The notes beneath the pieces were generated by a model. The model was given only the letters and a program-made list of their open reading frames with translations. It searched no databases and was not told where the DNA came from. 64,000 bases of DNA from Azospirillaceae bacterium (GTDB lineage: Bacteria > Pseudomonadota > Alphaproteobacteria > Azospirillales > Azospirillaceae): assembly GCA_031291675.1 (NCBI GenBank), contig JARLIO010000062.1:62001-126000 (forward strand), written 5' to 3'. Shown piece by piece: positions 45,794-53,637 of this stretch. Position numbers and translations under genes: made by a program. The stretch's first letter is position 1, and each line of letters begins with the position of its first letter.

Positions 45794-45838
45794 GCGATGA
45801 TACCGGGGACCAGCCCCTTGATCGAGGATGCCACGCCC

Positions 45839-46933
45839 ATGACGGCAGCGACGATGCGCGCGGCCTTGTTGCGAACCCAGGGACAGAAGCTGGAACTGCG
45901 CAGCGACATCGGCTTTGCCGCGCCGGGCCGCGGCCAGGTTCTGGTCCGTGTCGCCTTTAGCGGGGTGTGCCACAGCCAGTTGATGGAGGTTCGTGGCGGC
46001 CGCGGCCCCGACGCCTGGCTGCCCCATCTGCTCGGTCACGAAGGGTCGGGGATCGTCCAGGCGATCGGTGCCGGCGTCACCAAGGTGGTGCCGGGCGACC
46101 GGGTGATTCTGGGCTGGATCAAGGGATCGGGGCTGGAGGCGGGCGGCGCGCACTACCAGTGCGGTGACACCAGGATCAATGCGGGTGGGGTGACCACCTT
46201 CAACGAATATGCCCTGGTGTCAGAGAACCGGCTTACGCCCCTGCCCGACGACATTCCGATGGACATCGCTGTCCTGTTCGGCTGCGCGGTGCCGACCGGT
46301 GCCGGAATCGTGCTCAACGAACTGCAACCGCCGCCGGGCAGCACGATCGGCGTGTTCGGCCTGGGCGGGATCGGCATGAGCGCGCTGATGGCGACCGCAC
46401 TGTGTGATGCCGCCCGGGTGATTGCGGTCGACCGGGTGCCGGAAAAACTGGCCTTGGCGCGCGAATTCGGGGCGACCGATCTGATCGATGCCGGCGATAG
46501 CGACGTGCTGGCCGCGATCCGCGCCCTGACCGGGGGACGCGGTCTCGATTTCGCGGTCGAGGCGTCGGGACAGGTCCGGGTGATCGAGCAGGCCTTCGCC
46601 GCGGTCCGGCCGCAGGGCGGGCTGTGCGTTTTTGCCTCCCATCCCCGGCAGGGGGAGCGGATCGCGCTTGATCCCTACGACCTGATTTGCGGCCGGCAGA
46701 TCCGGGGCAGTTGGGGCGGTCGCTGTGTCCCCGACCGCGACATCCCGCGCTTCCTTGATTTGTACCGTCAGGGGCGTCTGCCGCTGGAAAAGCTGATCAC
46801 GCGCCGCTACCGGCTGGATCAGATCAACGAGGCCCTGGACGATCTGGAAGCGGGTCGCGTCGGCCGGCCGCTGATCGAAATCGCTCCGGATTTGGCGTCC
46901 GGGATTCCGGTTTCGGTAACGATCTCGGGGTAG
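45839..46933 (+). CDS. Zinc-dependent alcohol dehydrogenase (MDR family)
   Basis: An MDR-superfamily enzyme of 364 aa. The catalytic zinc site is seen as GVCHSQLMEVRG and HLLGHEGSGIV, with CAVPTGAG further on. The Rossmann motif is GVFGLGGIGMSALM. The structural four-cysteine lobe typical of classical class III enzymes is largely absent, as the region between 85 and 120 has only one Cys. The ATG at 45839 matches the usual start; an upstream ATG at 45797 would add 14 residues. It probably reduces or oxidises a carbonyl on the cassette's sugar. Confidence 0.85.
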   Translation: MTAATMRAALLRTQGQKLELRSDIGFAAPGRGQVLVRVAFSGVCHSQLMEVRGGRGPDAWLPHLLGHEGSGIVQAIGAGVTKVVPGDRVILGWIKGSGLEAGGAHYQCGDTRINAGGVTTFNEYALVSENRLTPLPDDIPMDIAVLFGCAVPTGAGIVLNELQPPPGSTIGVFGLGGIGMSALMATALCDAARVIAVDRVPEKLALAREFGATDLIDAGDSDVLAAIRALTGGRGLDFAVEASGQVRVIEQAFAAVRPQGGLCVFASHPRQGERIALDPYDLICGRQIRGSWGGRCVPDRDIPRFLDLYRQGRLPLEKLITRRYRLDQINEALDDLEAGRVGRPLIEIAPDLASGIPVSVTISG

Positions 46934-47007
46934 GCTGAAAGCCAGGTCGCCGGCGTGGTGATACGACCCGGCCCCGAGCCTGCCCATCGTCCTCAGGAAC
47001 AACTCTC

Positions 47008-48555
47008 ATGCATGATGCCGACCGCAGCCGTGATCTGGCCGAAATCGTCGCCGATATCCGCGACCAGGTCCCGCCCGGGGCGCGGATCGCCTTTGTCTCA
47101 GGCCTATTCAATGTGCTGCATCCCGGCCATGTCCGGCTGCTGAAATTCGCCGCGGAATGCAGCGATTTTCTTGTGGTCGGGGTGTTGGAGCGCATCGCCG
47201 ATCCGGGCGGCGATCCGCGCCATGAGGCGGCGGATGCCGCCAGCACGGTCCATGAGCGCTTCCTGCTGCCCAGTGACATGCGTCTGGAAGGCATGCGCGC
47301 GATTGCAATGGTCGATTACTGCTTCCTGCTGCGCGTGCCACCGGTGGTGCTGATCGGCGCCTTGCGGCCCGACATCGTGCTGAAGGGCAAGGAATTTGAA
47401 GCGCTCGACAATCCCGAGGCCGAGGCGGTGGCGGCCTATGGCGGCAAGCTCAGCTTCTCCTCCGGCGAAATGAGCTTTGCCTCCTTCGACCTTCTCGAGC
47501 GGCAATATGCCGGGATCAACGGTTCGAGCATTGCCAAGCCCCGGGATTATCCGGCCCGTCACGGATTTTCGGTCGCCGGGCTGATCCCGGCACTCGCGAA
47601 GCTGGCCGCGATGAAGGTCCTGGTGATCGGCGATCTGATCGTTGACGAATATATCGATTGCGACGCGCTGGGCATGTCGCAGGAGGATCCGACGATCGTG
47701 GTCCGGCCGATTGCGCGCAAACGCTTCATCGGCGGCAGCGGCATTGTCGCGGCCCACGCCGCCAAGCTGGGCGCCGGCGTGCATTATCTTTCGGTGGCCG
47801 GTGACGATGCCATCGCCGACTATGGCCGGGCGGGGTTGGACGCGTTGGGCATCGCCACGACGATCATCGAGGATCCCAGCCGGCCGACCACGCTGAAGAT
47901 GCGCTACCGCGCCGGCGGCAAGACGCTGCTGCGGGTCAGCGAACTGCGCCAACATGCCATCAGTGCCGAGATTGCCGAGCGGATCTATCGCGCGGCCGAG
48001 GAACAGATCGCCGGGGCCGATCTGCTGGTGTTTTCGGATTTCAACTATGGCTGTCTGCCGCAGGCGCTGGTCGACCGGCTGATCACGCTGGGCCGCGATG
48101 CCGGCGTCGCGATGGTGGCCGACAGCCAGGCCTCGTCGCAGGTCGCCGATATCGGCCGCTTCAAGGACATGTTGCTGATCACGCCGACGGAACGCGAGGC
48201 CCGGCTGGCGCTCCATGACTGGGATTCCGGTCTGGCCGAGATTGCGAGCAGTCTGCAAATGGCCGCCCGCTCGACCCATGTTGTGATCACGCTGGGCGCC
48301 GAGGGCATCCTGGTCCTCGCCAAGGAAAACGGAACCTATATTCTCGACCGGCTGCCGGCGCTCAATTCCGCGCCCAAGGATGTCGCGGGCGCCGGCGATT
48401 CCTTTCTGATTTCGGCGGCGATGGCGCTGTGCGCCGGCATGGACATCTGGCAGGCCGCCTATCTGGGCGCGATCGTCGCCGCCTGCCAGGTCGGTCGCGT
48501 CGGCAATACCCCGTTGCGGATCGAGGAAATTGTCCAAGAATTGGAAAGGCCCTGA
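47008..48555 (+). CDS. Nucleotidyltransferase-PfkB kinase fusion (HldE-like, reversed order)
   Basis: A 515-aa two-domain enzyme. The N-terminal half (about 1-170) is a cytidylyltransferase-fold domain with GLFNVLHPGHVRLL (the HxGH motif) and VLKGKEFE. The C-terminal half (about 195-510) is a PfkB/ribokinase-type sugar kinase with a GGSGIVAAHAAKLGA segment and the catalytic DVAGAGDSF. E. coli HldE has the same two activities but with kinase first. It would phosphorylate a sugar phosphate and transfer a nucleotide to it, as in ADP-heptose synthesis. The order and sequence suggest a separate lineage. Confidence 0.85.
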   Translation: MHDADRSRDLAEIVADIRDQVPPGARIAFVSGLFNVLHPGHVRLLKFAAECSDFLVVGVLERIADPGGDPRHEAADAASTVHERFLLPSDMRLEGMRAIAMVDYCFLLRVPPVVLIGALRPDIVLKGKEFEALDNPEAEAVAAYGGKLSFSSGEMSFASFDLLERQYAGINGSSIAKPRDYPARHGFSVAGLIPALAKLAAMKVLVIGDLIVDEYIDCDALGMSQEDPTIVVRPIARKRFIGGSGIVAAHAAKLGAGVHYLSVAGDDAIADYGRAGLDALGIATTIIEDPSRPTTLKMRYRAGGKTLLRVSELRQHAISAEIAERIYRAAEEQIAGADLLVFSDFNYGCLPQALVDRLITLGRDAGVAMVADSQASSQVADIGRFKDMLLITPTEREARLALHDWDSGLAEIASSLQMAARSTHVVITLGAEGILVLAKENGTYILDRLPALNSAPKDVAGAGDSFLISAAMALCAGMDIWQAAYLGAIVAACQVGRVGNTPLRIEEIVQELERP

Positions 48556-48557
48556 GC

Positions 48558-49262
48558 ATGAAGGCGTTGCTGCTGGCCGCGGGCCTGGGCACCCGGCTTC
48601 GGCCGCTGACCGAAACGGTGCCCAAATGCCTGGCACCGGTCCAGGGGCGACCCTTGCTGGGCTACTGGTTCGATCTGCTGTTCGTCGCGGGGATCACACG
48701 CGCCCGGGTCAACACCCATTACCTCGCCGATGCGGTTCGCGCATTCGTCGCGTCGTCACCCTGGCACGATCGGGTGTCTCTGGTGCATGAAGAGCGCCTG
48801 CTGGGAACCGGGGGCACCATCCTGGCCCAGCGCGCCTTTCTTGACGAGGGCCCCTTTCTGGTCGCGCATGCCGACAATTTGACACGGTTCGATGTCAGGG
48901 CATTCGTGCGGCGCCACCAGCAGCGTCCGGCCGGCGTCTTGATCACCATGATGACGTTCGACAGCGATACGCCGCAGAGCTGTGGTATCGTCGCCGAGAC
49001 CGGCGACGGGATCGTGACCGGATTTTTCGAAAAGGTCAGCGATCCGCCCGGCAACCGCGCCAACGCCGCGGTCTATATCTTCGAACCGGCGGTGATCGCC
49101 GCTCTGGCGGCGCTGGGCAAGCCGGTGATCGATCTCAGCACCGAGATCATTCCGCATTTTCTGGGACGGATCTGCACCTATCACAATGCCGACTACCACC
49201 GCGACATTGGTACGATCGAGAGCCTGGACCAGGCCCAGCGTGACTTTCCCGGGCTGGCGTGA
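48558..49262 (+). CDS. Sugar-1-phosphate nucleotidyltransferase
   Basis: A 234-aa NTP-transferase similar to HddC, GlmU or mannose-1-phosphate guanylyltransferases. The signature LLAAGLGTRLRPLTETVPK is at the N-terminus, followed by the LLGTGGTIL and HADN residues that bind nucleotide and metal. The C-terminal acyltransferase domain is absent. The ATG at 48558 lies just after the stop of the fusion kinase. It is the last gene of the cassette and gives it a second activating enzyme besides the fusion protein. Confidence 0.88.
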   Translation: MKALLLAAGLGTRLRPLTETVPKCLAPVQGRPLLGYWFDLLFVAGITRARVNTHYLADAVRAFVASSPWHDRVSLVHEERLLGTGGTILAQRAFLDEGPFLVAHADNLTRFDVRAFVRRHQQRPAGVLITMMTFDSDTPQSCGIVAETGDGIVTGFFEKVSDPPGNRANAAVYIFEPAVIAALAALGKPVIDLSTEIIPHFLGRICTYHNADYHRDIGTIESLDQAQRDFPGLA

Positions 49263-49965
49263 GCGGGTAGGGGTGTTGTGGGCGCCGGCATGGCCTCGTC
49301 AGTGAAAGTCTCATGCCGTGAAGGCGTACGCCCGACACCGGCCCCTGAGCCGGGGGAGAATTTCGCCTCCGGATGCTGATTGGCTGTCGGCCCGCGGGCT
49401 GCCGCCCGCACCCGCTCGGGGTGAACCCCGAACGCCCCTCTATTTTGATAAAAACAAAGGGGTCTGGGGCATGGCCCCGTTGGGTTTGGGCGAAAGCCCA
49501 ACGCGTCGTCGCCAAAAGGAGAACCGCTGGCATTCTTGCGGGTGAGAGGCGCCCGCGCCACTGTCTCTTTCCAGGCGCTCTCCTGATATCGGTTGCGATC
49601 GTCCCGAAAGACTTCCTTGTTCCGCCTCGCGCTACGCCGCGGTGGATTACATAGATCAGTGCCTCTGGAAAAACGAACCTGGTAAACGCCACCTCGCGCG
49701 GCAGCCTGAGTAGTTTCCGAGGCTGCCGTCGCGGGATTACTTGCGGCTATCATCAAACCGCCTGATTCGTTCGTACAAAAGGCGAATCTTTCGCGAACTT
49801 CGGCGTACCAGCCTGAAATATGGTGATATCCGCGTCATACAAGGGCGTTTTACAATGTCCGAAGCCGCTTCAATGACCTCCGGATCGCTCATCGCCGCCG
49901 ACAAGGTGAAGGGCACCGTCACGGGAGGTTCCCGTGAAGACATCAACAAACGGTGTGACGACGAC
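49263..49965. other. Non-coding gap after the sugar cassette
   Basis: About 700 bp that holds a family B repeat at 49379-49528 and otherwise no supported gene. The last 250 bp upstream of the CsbD gene are AT-richer and may contain its promoter. Confidence 0.45.
49379..49528 (+). repeat. Repeat family B, copy 3
   Basis: In the same orientation as the copy at 26528: GGCTGTCGGCCCGCGGGCTG, CGGGGTGAACCCCG, ACAAAGGGG and TTGGGTTTGGGCGAAAGCCC, ending GGAGAAC. The left terminal repeat is not conserved. Confidence 0.78.
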
Positions 49966-50136
49966 ATGGACAAAGATCGTATCGCTGGCGCAGCAAAGCA
50001 AACCAAGGGCGCAATCAAGGAGGCCGCCGGCAAGGTTCTCGGCGACTCGAAGCTGACTGCCGATGGCAAGGCCGATAAGGCCGAGGGCAAGGTTCAGAAC
50101 GCCATCGGCGGCTTGAAGGACGTGCTGAAGGAATAG
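49966..50136 (+). CDS. CsbD-family stress protein
   Basis: A 56-aa protein of the CsbD-like family found in general stress regulons. The N-terminal DKDRIAGAAKQTKGAIKEAA and the C-terminal DKAEGKVQNAIGG are hallmark repeats. The short start at 49966 matches the family; an in-frame ATG at 49855 would add 37 residues that are not CsbD-like. No strong ribosome site precedes either. It lies near two other small envelope/stress genes. Confidence 0.85.
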   Translation: MDKDRIAGAAKQTKGAIKEAAGKVLGDSKLTADGKADKAEGKVQNAIGGLKDVLKE

Positions 50137-50222
50137 AGGCGCAGGTGGCGCCGCAGCGCGGCGTCACTTCAGCCCGCAAGAGTCTGCACCGCACGGCATA
50201 AACCACTCGATAGGAGCAACCG

Positions 50223-50618
50223 GTGACAAACACGATCAGAATTCTGGTGGGCGCCGCCCTCGTCGTGGTGTCGCTGAGCGGCCCGACCTTTTCGCAAGGC
50301 GCGCCGCAAACGGTCGCCTTGACGAAGGTCGACCCCGCATCGCTGGCGATGGGCTACCGGACATCCAGAGTGGTGGGCAGCACCGTCGTCAATGAGGCCC
50401 AGGAGATCGTGGGAAGGATCGACGATCTGATTGTTACACCGACCGAGAAGGTTCCCTTCGCGGTGCTGTCGGTCGGGGGCTTCCTGGGCGTGGGCTCGAA
50501 ATACGTCGTGGTGCCCTATAGTTCGCTCCAGGTGAAAGACAAGCAGATGGTGCTCCCCGGTGCCACGAAAGACTCGCTGAAGGCCCTTCCGGAATTCAAA
50601 TACAACACCGGGGACTGA
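50223..50618 (+). CDS. Secreted PRC-barrel domain protein
   Basis: A 131-aa exported protein. A signal peptide (about 1-25, ILVGAALVVVSLSGPTFSQ) is followed by a PRC-barrel domain (about 45-125) with GSTVVNEAQEIVGRIDDLIV and a conserved YVVVPYSSLQV. It starts with GTG at 50223 after a TAGGAGCAA site. PRC-barrel proteins of this layout are common in alphaproteobacteria and often neighbour CsbD genes; molecular function is unknown. Confidence 0.85.
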   Translation: MTNTIRILVGAALVVVSLSGPTFSQGAPQTVALTKVDPASLAMGYRTSRVVGSTVVNEAQEIVGRIDDLIVTPTEKVPFAVLSVGGFLGVGSKYVVVPYSSLQVKDKQMVLPGATKDSLKALPEFKYNTGD

Positions 50619-50719
50619 CAGAAGGTGGGGCCGCGGCGGCCGGGTTCTCACCACGACGGGCGCCCCCCCCTGGGGCTGCGAGCGCGTGTTTCAATCAACC
50701 AAGGCGGGAGCCATAGGCA

Positions 50720-50893
50720 ATGAGTACAATTGTTATCATCATCGTACTGGTGCTTCTGTTCGGCGGTGGCGGCGGCTACTATGCGCATGGTCGCTATGGC
50801 GGGGCCGGGTTGGGTGGCGTCCTCGGCACGGTCATTCTCATTGTTGTGCTGCTATGGCTGTTTGGAGGCCTCGGAGGCAGGGGCGGGATTTAA
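50720..50893 (+). CDS. Small glycine-rich membrane protein
   Basis: A 57-residue reading frame with ATG at 50720 and TAA at 50891. The chain starts with a hydrophobic helix (TIVIIIVLVLLFGGGGGYY), has a glycine-rich loop with HGRYGG, and a second helix (VLGTVILIVVLLWLFGG). It resembles the DUF3309-type small membrane proteins that accompany stress genes. A weak AGGCGGGAG site lies upstream. Confidence 0.75.
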   Translation: MSTIVIIIVLVLLFGGGGGYYAHGRYGGAGLGGVLGTVILIVVLLWLFGGLGGRGGI

Positions 50894-50897
50894 CCGA

Positions 50898-50960
50898 TAG
50901 AGCATTTTCCGACCAAGTGGGTTCCGGTTGGGCGTAGAAAATGCGACAAAACAAAGACCT
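50898..50960 (+). repeat. Repeat family C, copy 1
   Basis: A 63-bp element beginning TAGAGCATTTTCCGACC and ending ACAAAGACCT. It contains inverted arms CATTTTC and GAAAATG and is identical base for base with 55306-55368. The type resembles short rhizobial-style intergenic palindromes (family knowledge). Confidence 0.85.
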
Positions 50961-50967
50961 CTTGGGG

Positions 50968-51100
50968 GCGTCATCGAATTTGCGACCGTCGCCCTCGCGA
51001 CCGCTTGGGCTCAGAGCCACACGCTCCGAACGATGACGCCTGTGGCCCTGGATGCCCGCGTTCGCGAGCATGACGGTGGCGAGAGATCCGCTCATTGCCA
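50968..51100 (+). repeat. Repeat family A, copy 3
   Basis: A full family A element (CGTCATCGAATTTGCGACCG to GAGAGATCCGCTCATT) placed directly after a family C copy and directly before the hydrolase remnant at 51104. Its right end block is shortened. Confidence 0.78.
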
Positions 51101-51103
51101 TCC

Positions 51104-51268
51104 TCACCGTTCCATCGGTGTCGTGAAGGCAAGAACGGCGTCCAGGAATTGTTGCCGCGCCGGTGTCGGCTGGAGATGCACGTAATGCGACGCGCCGGGG
51201 AGTTCAACGAACCGGACCGAGGCGGCATTGGTCAAATGGCTGAGCAAGGTCGCAGCGTCGGTCGGCCG
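51104..51268 (-). pseudogene. Alpha/beta-hydrolase C-terminal remnant
   Basis: On the minus strand, about 54 codons before a TGA read RPTDAATLLSHL, then VRFVELPGASHYVHLQ, then FLDAVLAF. The GASHxVHL segment carries the catalytic histidine of alpha/beta hydrolases near its usual C-terminal position. The rest of the gene is replaced by a LysR remnant on the opposite strand. The stop codon sits against a family A repeat. Confidence 0.6.
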
Positions 51269-52120
51269 CGACCTTCTCGCCGTCGCCGACGAACTGCATA
51301 TGGGCCGCGCGGCCCTGCGCCTGGGTATGGCGCAACCGCCGCTCAGTCAGTCCATCACCCGGTTGGAACGGGAACTGGGTGTTCGATTGTTCGACCGGGT
51401 CAACCGGCGTCTGGCGCTGACGCCGGAGGGCGCCGGCTTTATCGACGAGGCCCGGGCCTCGGTGCTCCACGCGGACGCGGCGGCCCGCCTTGCCCGGTCG
51501 GCGGGGCAGGGGAGCGCCGGCACCATCCGGATCGGCTTTGTTTCGGGGGCACTTTACGATCGCCTGCCCCGGCGTCTGGCCCGCCTGAGACAGGCGCTTC
51601 CCGATGTGCGCCCGGTTCTCGTTGAGATCTCGGCCAACGACCAGCTGGCCGCGCTCGCGGACGGAAGCATCGATGTCGGCTTCGCGCACCCGCCGTTTGG
51701 CACCGGCGAAGCGCTGACCGTCACGGCGTTCCCCCCGGAGGAGACGATCGCGGTTCTGCCCGACGACGGGGAAAGCGGCGGTGTCAGCCTGGCCCGGGTC
51801 GCCGCGTGCGGGCTGATTCTGTTTCCGTCGACCCAGGGGCCGGTGTTCCATGCCGGCATCATGGACACGTTCGCCCGGGCGGGGATCAAGGTGCAGGTGG
51901 TTCAGGAGGCGACGCGGCCCTGACAATGCTGTCCCTGGTCTCGGCCGGCCTGGGCGCGGCACTGCTGCCGCACTCGATCCGGCGACTGGCCTTTGACGGT
52001 GTTCGCTTCGCCCCGATCACCGACGCGATAATGCCCACCTTGTCGCTGTCCATGATCATGAAACGCAGGCCGCACCCTCCGGTCGTGCGCCGCGTCTGGC
52101 AGGTTTTTTCCGAGGCATAG
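51267..52120 (+). pseudogene. LysR-family regulator, truncated and frameshifted
   Basis: The LysR helix-turn-helix is clear (LLAVADELHMGRAALRLG, then AQPPLSQSITRLERELG), but the first dozen residues are missing. The frame runs through the ligand-binding domain to VVQEATRP and then stops at about 51923. The rest of the domain (ALTMLSLVSAGLGAALLPHS to WQVFSEA) continues in another frame to 52120, so a one-base shift near 51910-51915 breaks the gene. It is next to a hydrolase fragment and a TnpB element, in a zone of gene decay. Confidence 0.75.
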
Positions 52121-52140
52121 GCGGAAGGATTGGCCCCGGG

Positions 52141-52241
52141 CGCCGGCGACCCGTCCCCCCGCGGTTTCCAGGCCCCGGGCCGCGCAATTCTGGTGGACCG
52201 AGCCCCCCTGTTTCAGAATGGCGCGCGCCACGGCCGGGGCG
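52141..52241 (-). repeat. Exact 101-bp copy of an oxidase segment
   Basis: Bases 52141-52241 are identical to 56305-56405, an internal part of the FAD oxidase gene (codons for VARAILKQGGSVHQNCAARG and beyond). The match ends abruptly on both sides. It lies between the LysR remnant and the TnpB element and is probably a stray recent copy. Confidence 0.85.
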
Positions 52242-52285
52242 TCGCGGGTGGAGGCAAAACGGCGTCGCCTCAGCGTATTCGAAAA

Positions 52286-52307
52286 GGTGAAATCGGAAGA
52301 TTTCACC
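52286..52307 (-). ncRNA. Right-end hairpin / possible omega-RNA segment
   Basis: GGTGAAATC and GATTTCACC form a perfect 9-bp stem with a GGAA loop about 95 bp beyond the tnpB stop. In IS605-type elements the 3' end of tnpB and the right end make the guide (omega) RNA. Whether this hairpin is the end structure or part of the RNA is not known. Confidence 0.45.
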
Positions 52308-52401
52308 GGTTGGCGAAGACCAGTTCGCGCGATAAAGGCGCAAGTGTATCATCTTTGGCATCCTTCCCGATCTGTAGTCCCGGGAATTCCTTTGGCGGCG
52401 C

Positions 52402-53637
52402 TTACGCCGCCGTTTGGTCGGTTCCTGTTTCACCGGGCCGCCGAGGCGGTATCCCTCCGCAGGCATACGCGACGTGCCCCGCCGCGTTGAGAATGTTACG
52501 GGCTGCATTGCAGTCCGCGGATTGGGTATTGCCGCACTGGGCGCAGGTAAATGTGGTCTGGGCCTCGTGATTCCCAAGGGTGACGTGACCACAAACCGAA
52601 CATTGGCGGCGGATGTCGTGCGACGCGAGCAGGATGAGCTGTCCGCCCCTTTCGGACAATTTCCATCCCAGCATTGTGCGGAAGGCGAACCATCCTTGAC
52701 TCAGAACCGGCCGGCTGAGGCGGCGTTTTGCCGGGACCGCACCGCCTGGGGCCGTAACCGGGGCCGGGGCCGCACTGTCAGGCGCTCGCGAGCCCTGGCG
52801 GGTCGGGAGGCCCTCGAGGACCACGACGCCGTGGTTCTTCGCGATCGTCGTGGATGTCTTGTGAAGATAGTCACGGCGGGCATTGGCCTCCCGGACGAGC
52901 AGGCGGGTGACCTGCTTCTTCTGCTTGTGCCAGTTGGCGGAGCCCCGCTGTTTGCGGGCCAGTGCACGTTGGGCATGGCTCAACCGGTGTTCTATCCGCT
53001 CGAAACTGTCCGGTGGTTGGAACATCGTACCTTCCGAACCGGCCGCAAAGCACGAGGCTCCACGATCGATACCGATGGCCGGTGCTTCGGACCGCACCGG
53101 ATCGGCGACCTCACGCTCGGTCTGGATCGATATGAACCAATGCTGGGCCTTTTCGCTGACCGTCGCCTGGGCGATCGTGCCTTCCACGGGCCGGCTCGCC
53201 CGGTACTTCAGCCAACCAATCTTGGGGAGCCATACCCGTCCCCAGCCCTCGCGAACCGCTATCACTTTCACCGATATCGGATAGCGGAAACTGTCACCAT
53301 GGTTCTTGTTCTTGAAGCGGGGAAAACGTTTGCGCCCTGTATCGTCCTGGGGCCGAAAAGAATCGCGGAGGGCACGGTCCAGATCCTTGAGCTTTTGTTG
53401 AAGGGGATGGACATGAATCTCCGCCAGCCACGCGGTTTCTTCGGCATGGCGCCAGCCGGTGAGCCACCGGCACATTTCAGCATAGCCGGCGGTGCCCTCG
53501 CCGCGCGCCAGTCGTGATTTCTGTTCAGCGAGGGCACGGTTCCAAATGAAGCGGCACGATCCGGCGAAGCGCGCCAGTATCATCTGGCGGTCGACATCGG
53601 GTTCCAGCCGAAACCGATAGGCTTTGCGTTGCAGCAT
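52402..53637 (-). CDS. tnpB: RNA-guided endonuclease TnpB
   Basis: A 411-aa TnpB protein. The N-terminal MLQRKAYRFRLEPDVDRQ and the helical region up to about 170 are typical. All three RuvC acidic residues are visible: D in IGIDRGAS, E in VVVLEGL and D in SADCNAARNIL. A four-cysteine zinc finger (CSVCG and CAQCG) lies between the last two. The gene is intact with no frameshift. TnpB cuts DNA next to a short motif using an omega-RNA from the element's right end. No tnpA is present. Confidence 0.9.
   Translation of the reverse strand: MLQRKAYRFRLEPDVDRQMILARFAGSCRFIWNRALAEQKSRLARGEGTAGYAEMCRWLTGWRHAEETAWLAEIHVHPLQQKLKDLDRALRDSFRPQDDTGRKRFPRFKNKNHGDSFRYPISVKVIAVREGWGRVWLPKIGWLKYRASRPVEGTIAQATVSEKAQHWFISIQTEREVADPVRSEAPAIGIDRGASCFAAGSEGTMFQPPDSFERIEHRLSHAQRALARKQRGSANWHKQKKQVTRLLVREANARRDYLHKTSTTIAKNHGVVVLEGLPTRQGSRAPDSAAPAPVTAPGGAVPAKRRLSRPVLSQGWFAFRTMLGWKLSERGGQLILLASHDIRRQCSVCGHVTLGNHEAQTTFTCAQCGNTQSADCNAARNILNAAGHVAYACGGIPPRRPGETGTDQTAA

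Larger units (their letters stand above)
52242..53637 (-). mobile_element. IS200/IS605-type element with tnpB only
   Basis: A TnpB gene without a TnpA transposase, with a hairpin on its 3' side (52286-52307) like the structured right end of these elements. Exact ends were not resolved; the left end may lie in 53640-53990. As a TnpB-only unit it is probably a passenger that relies on a TnpA from elsewhere. Confidence 0.65.
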
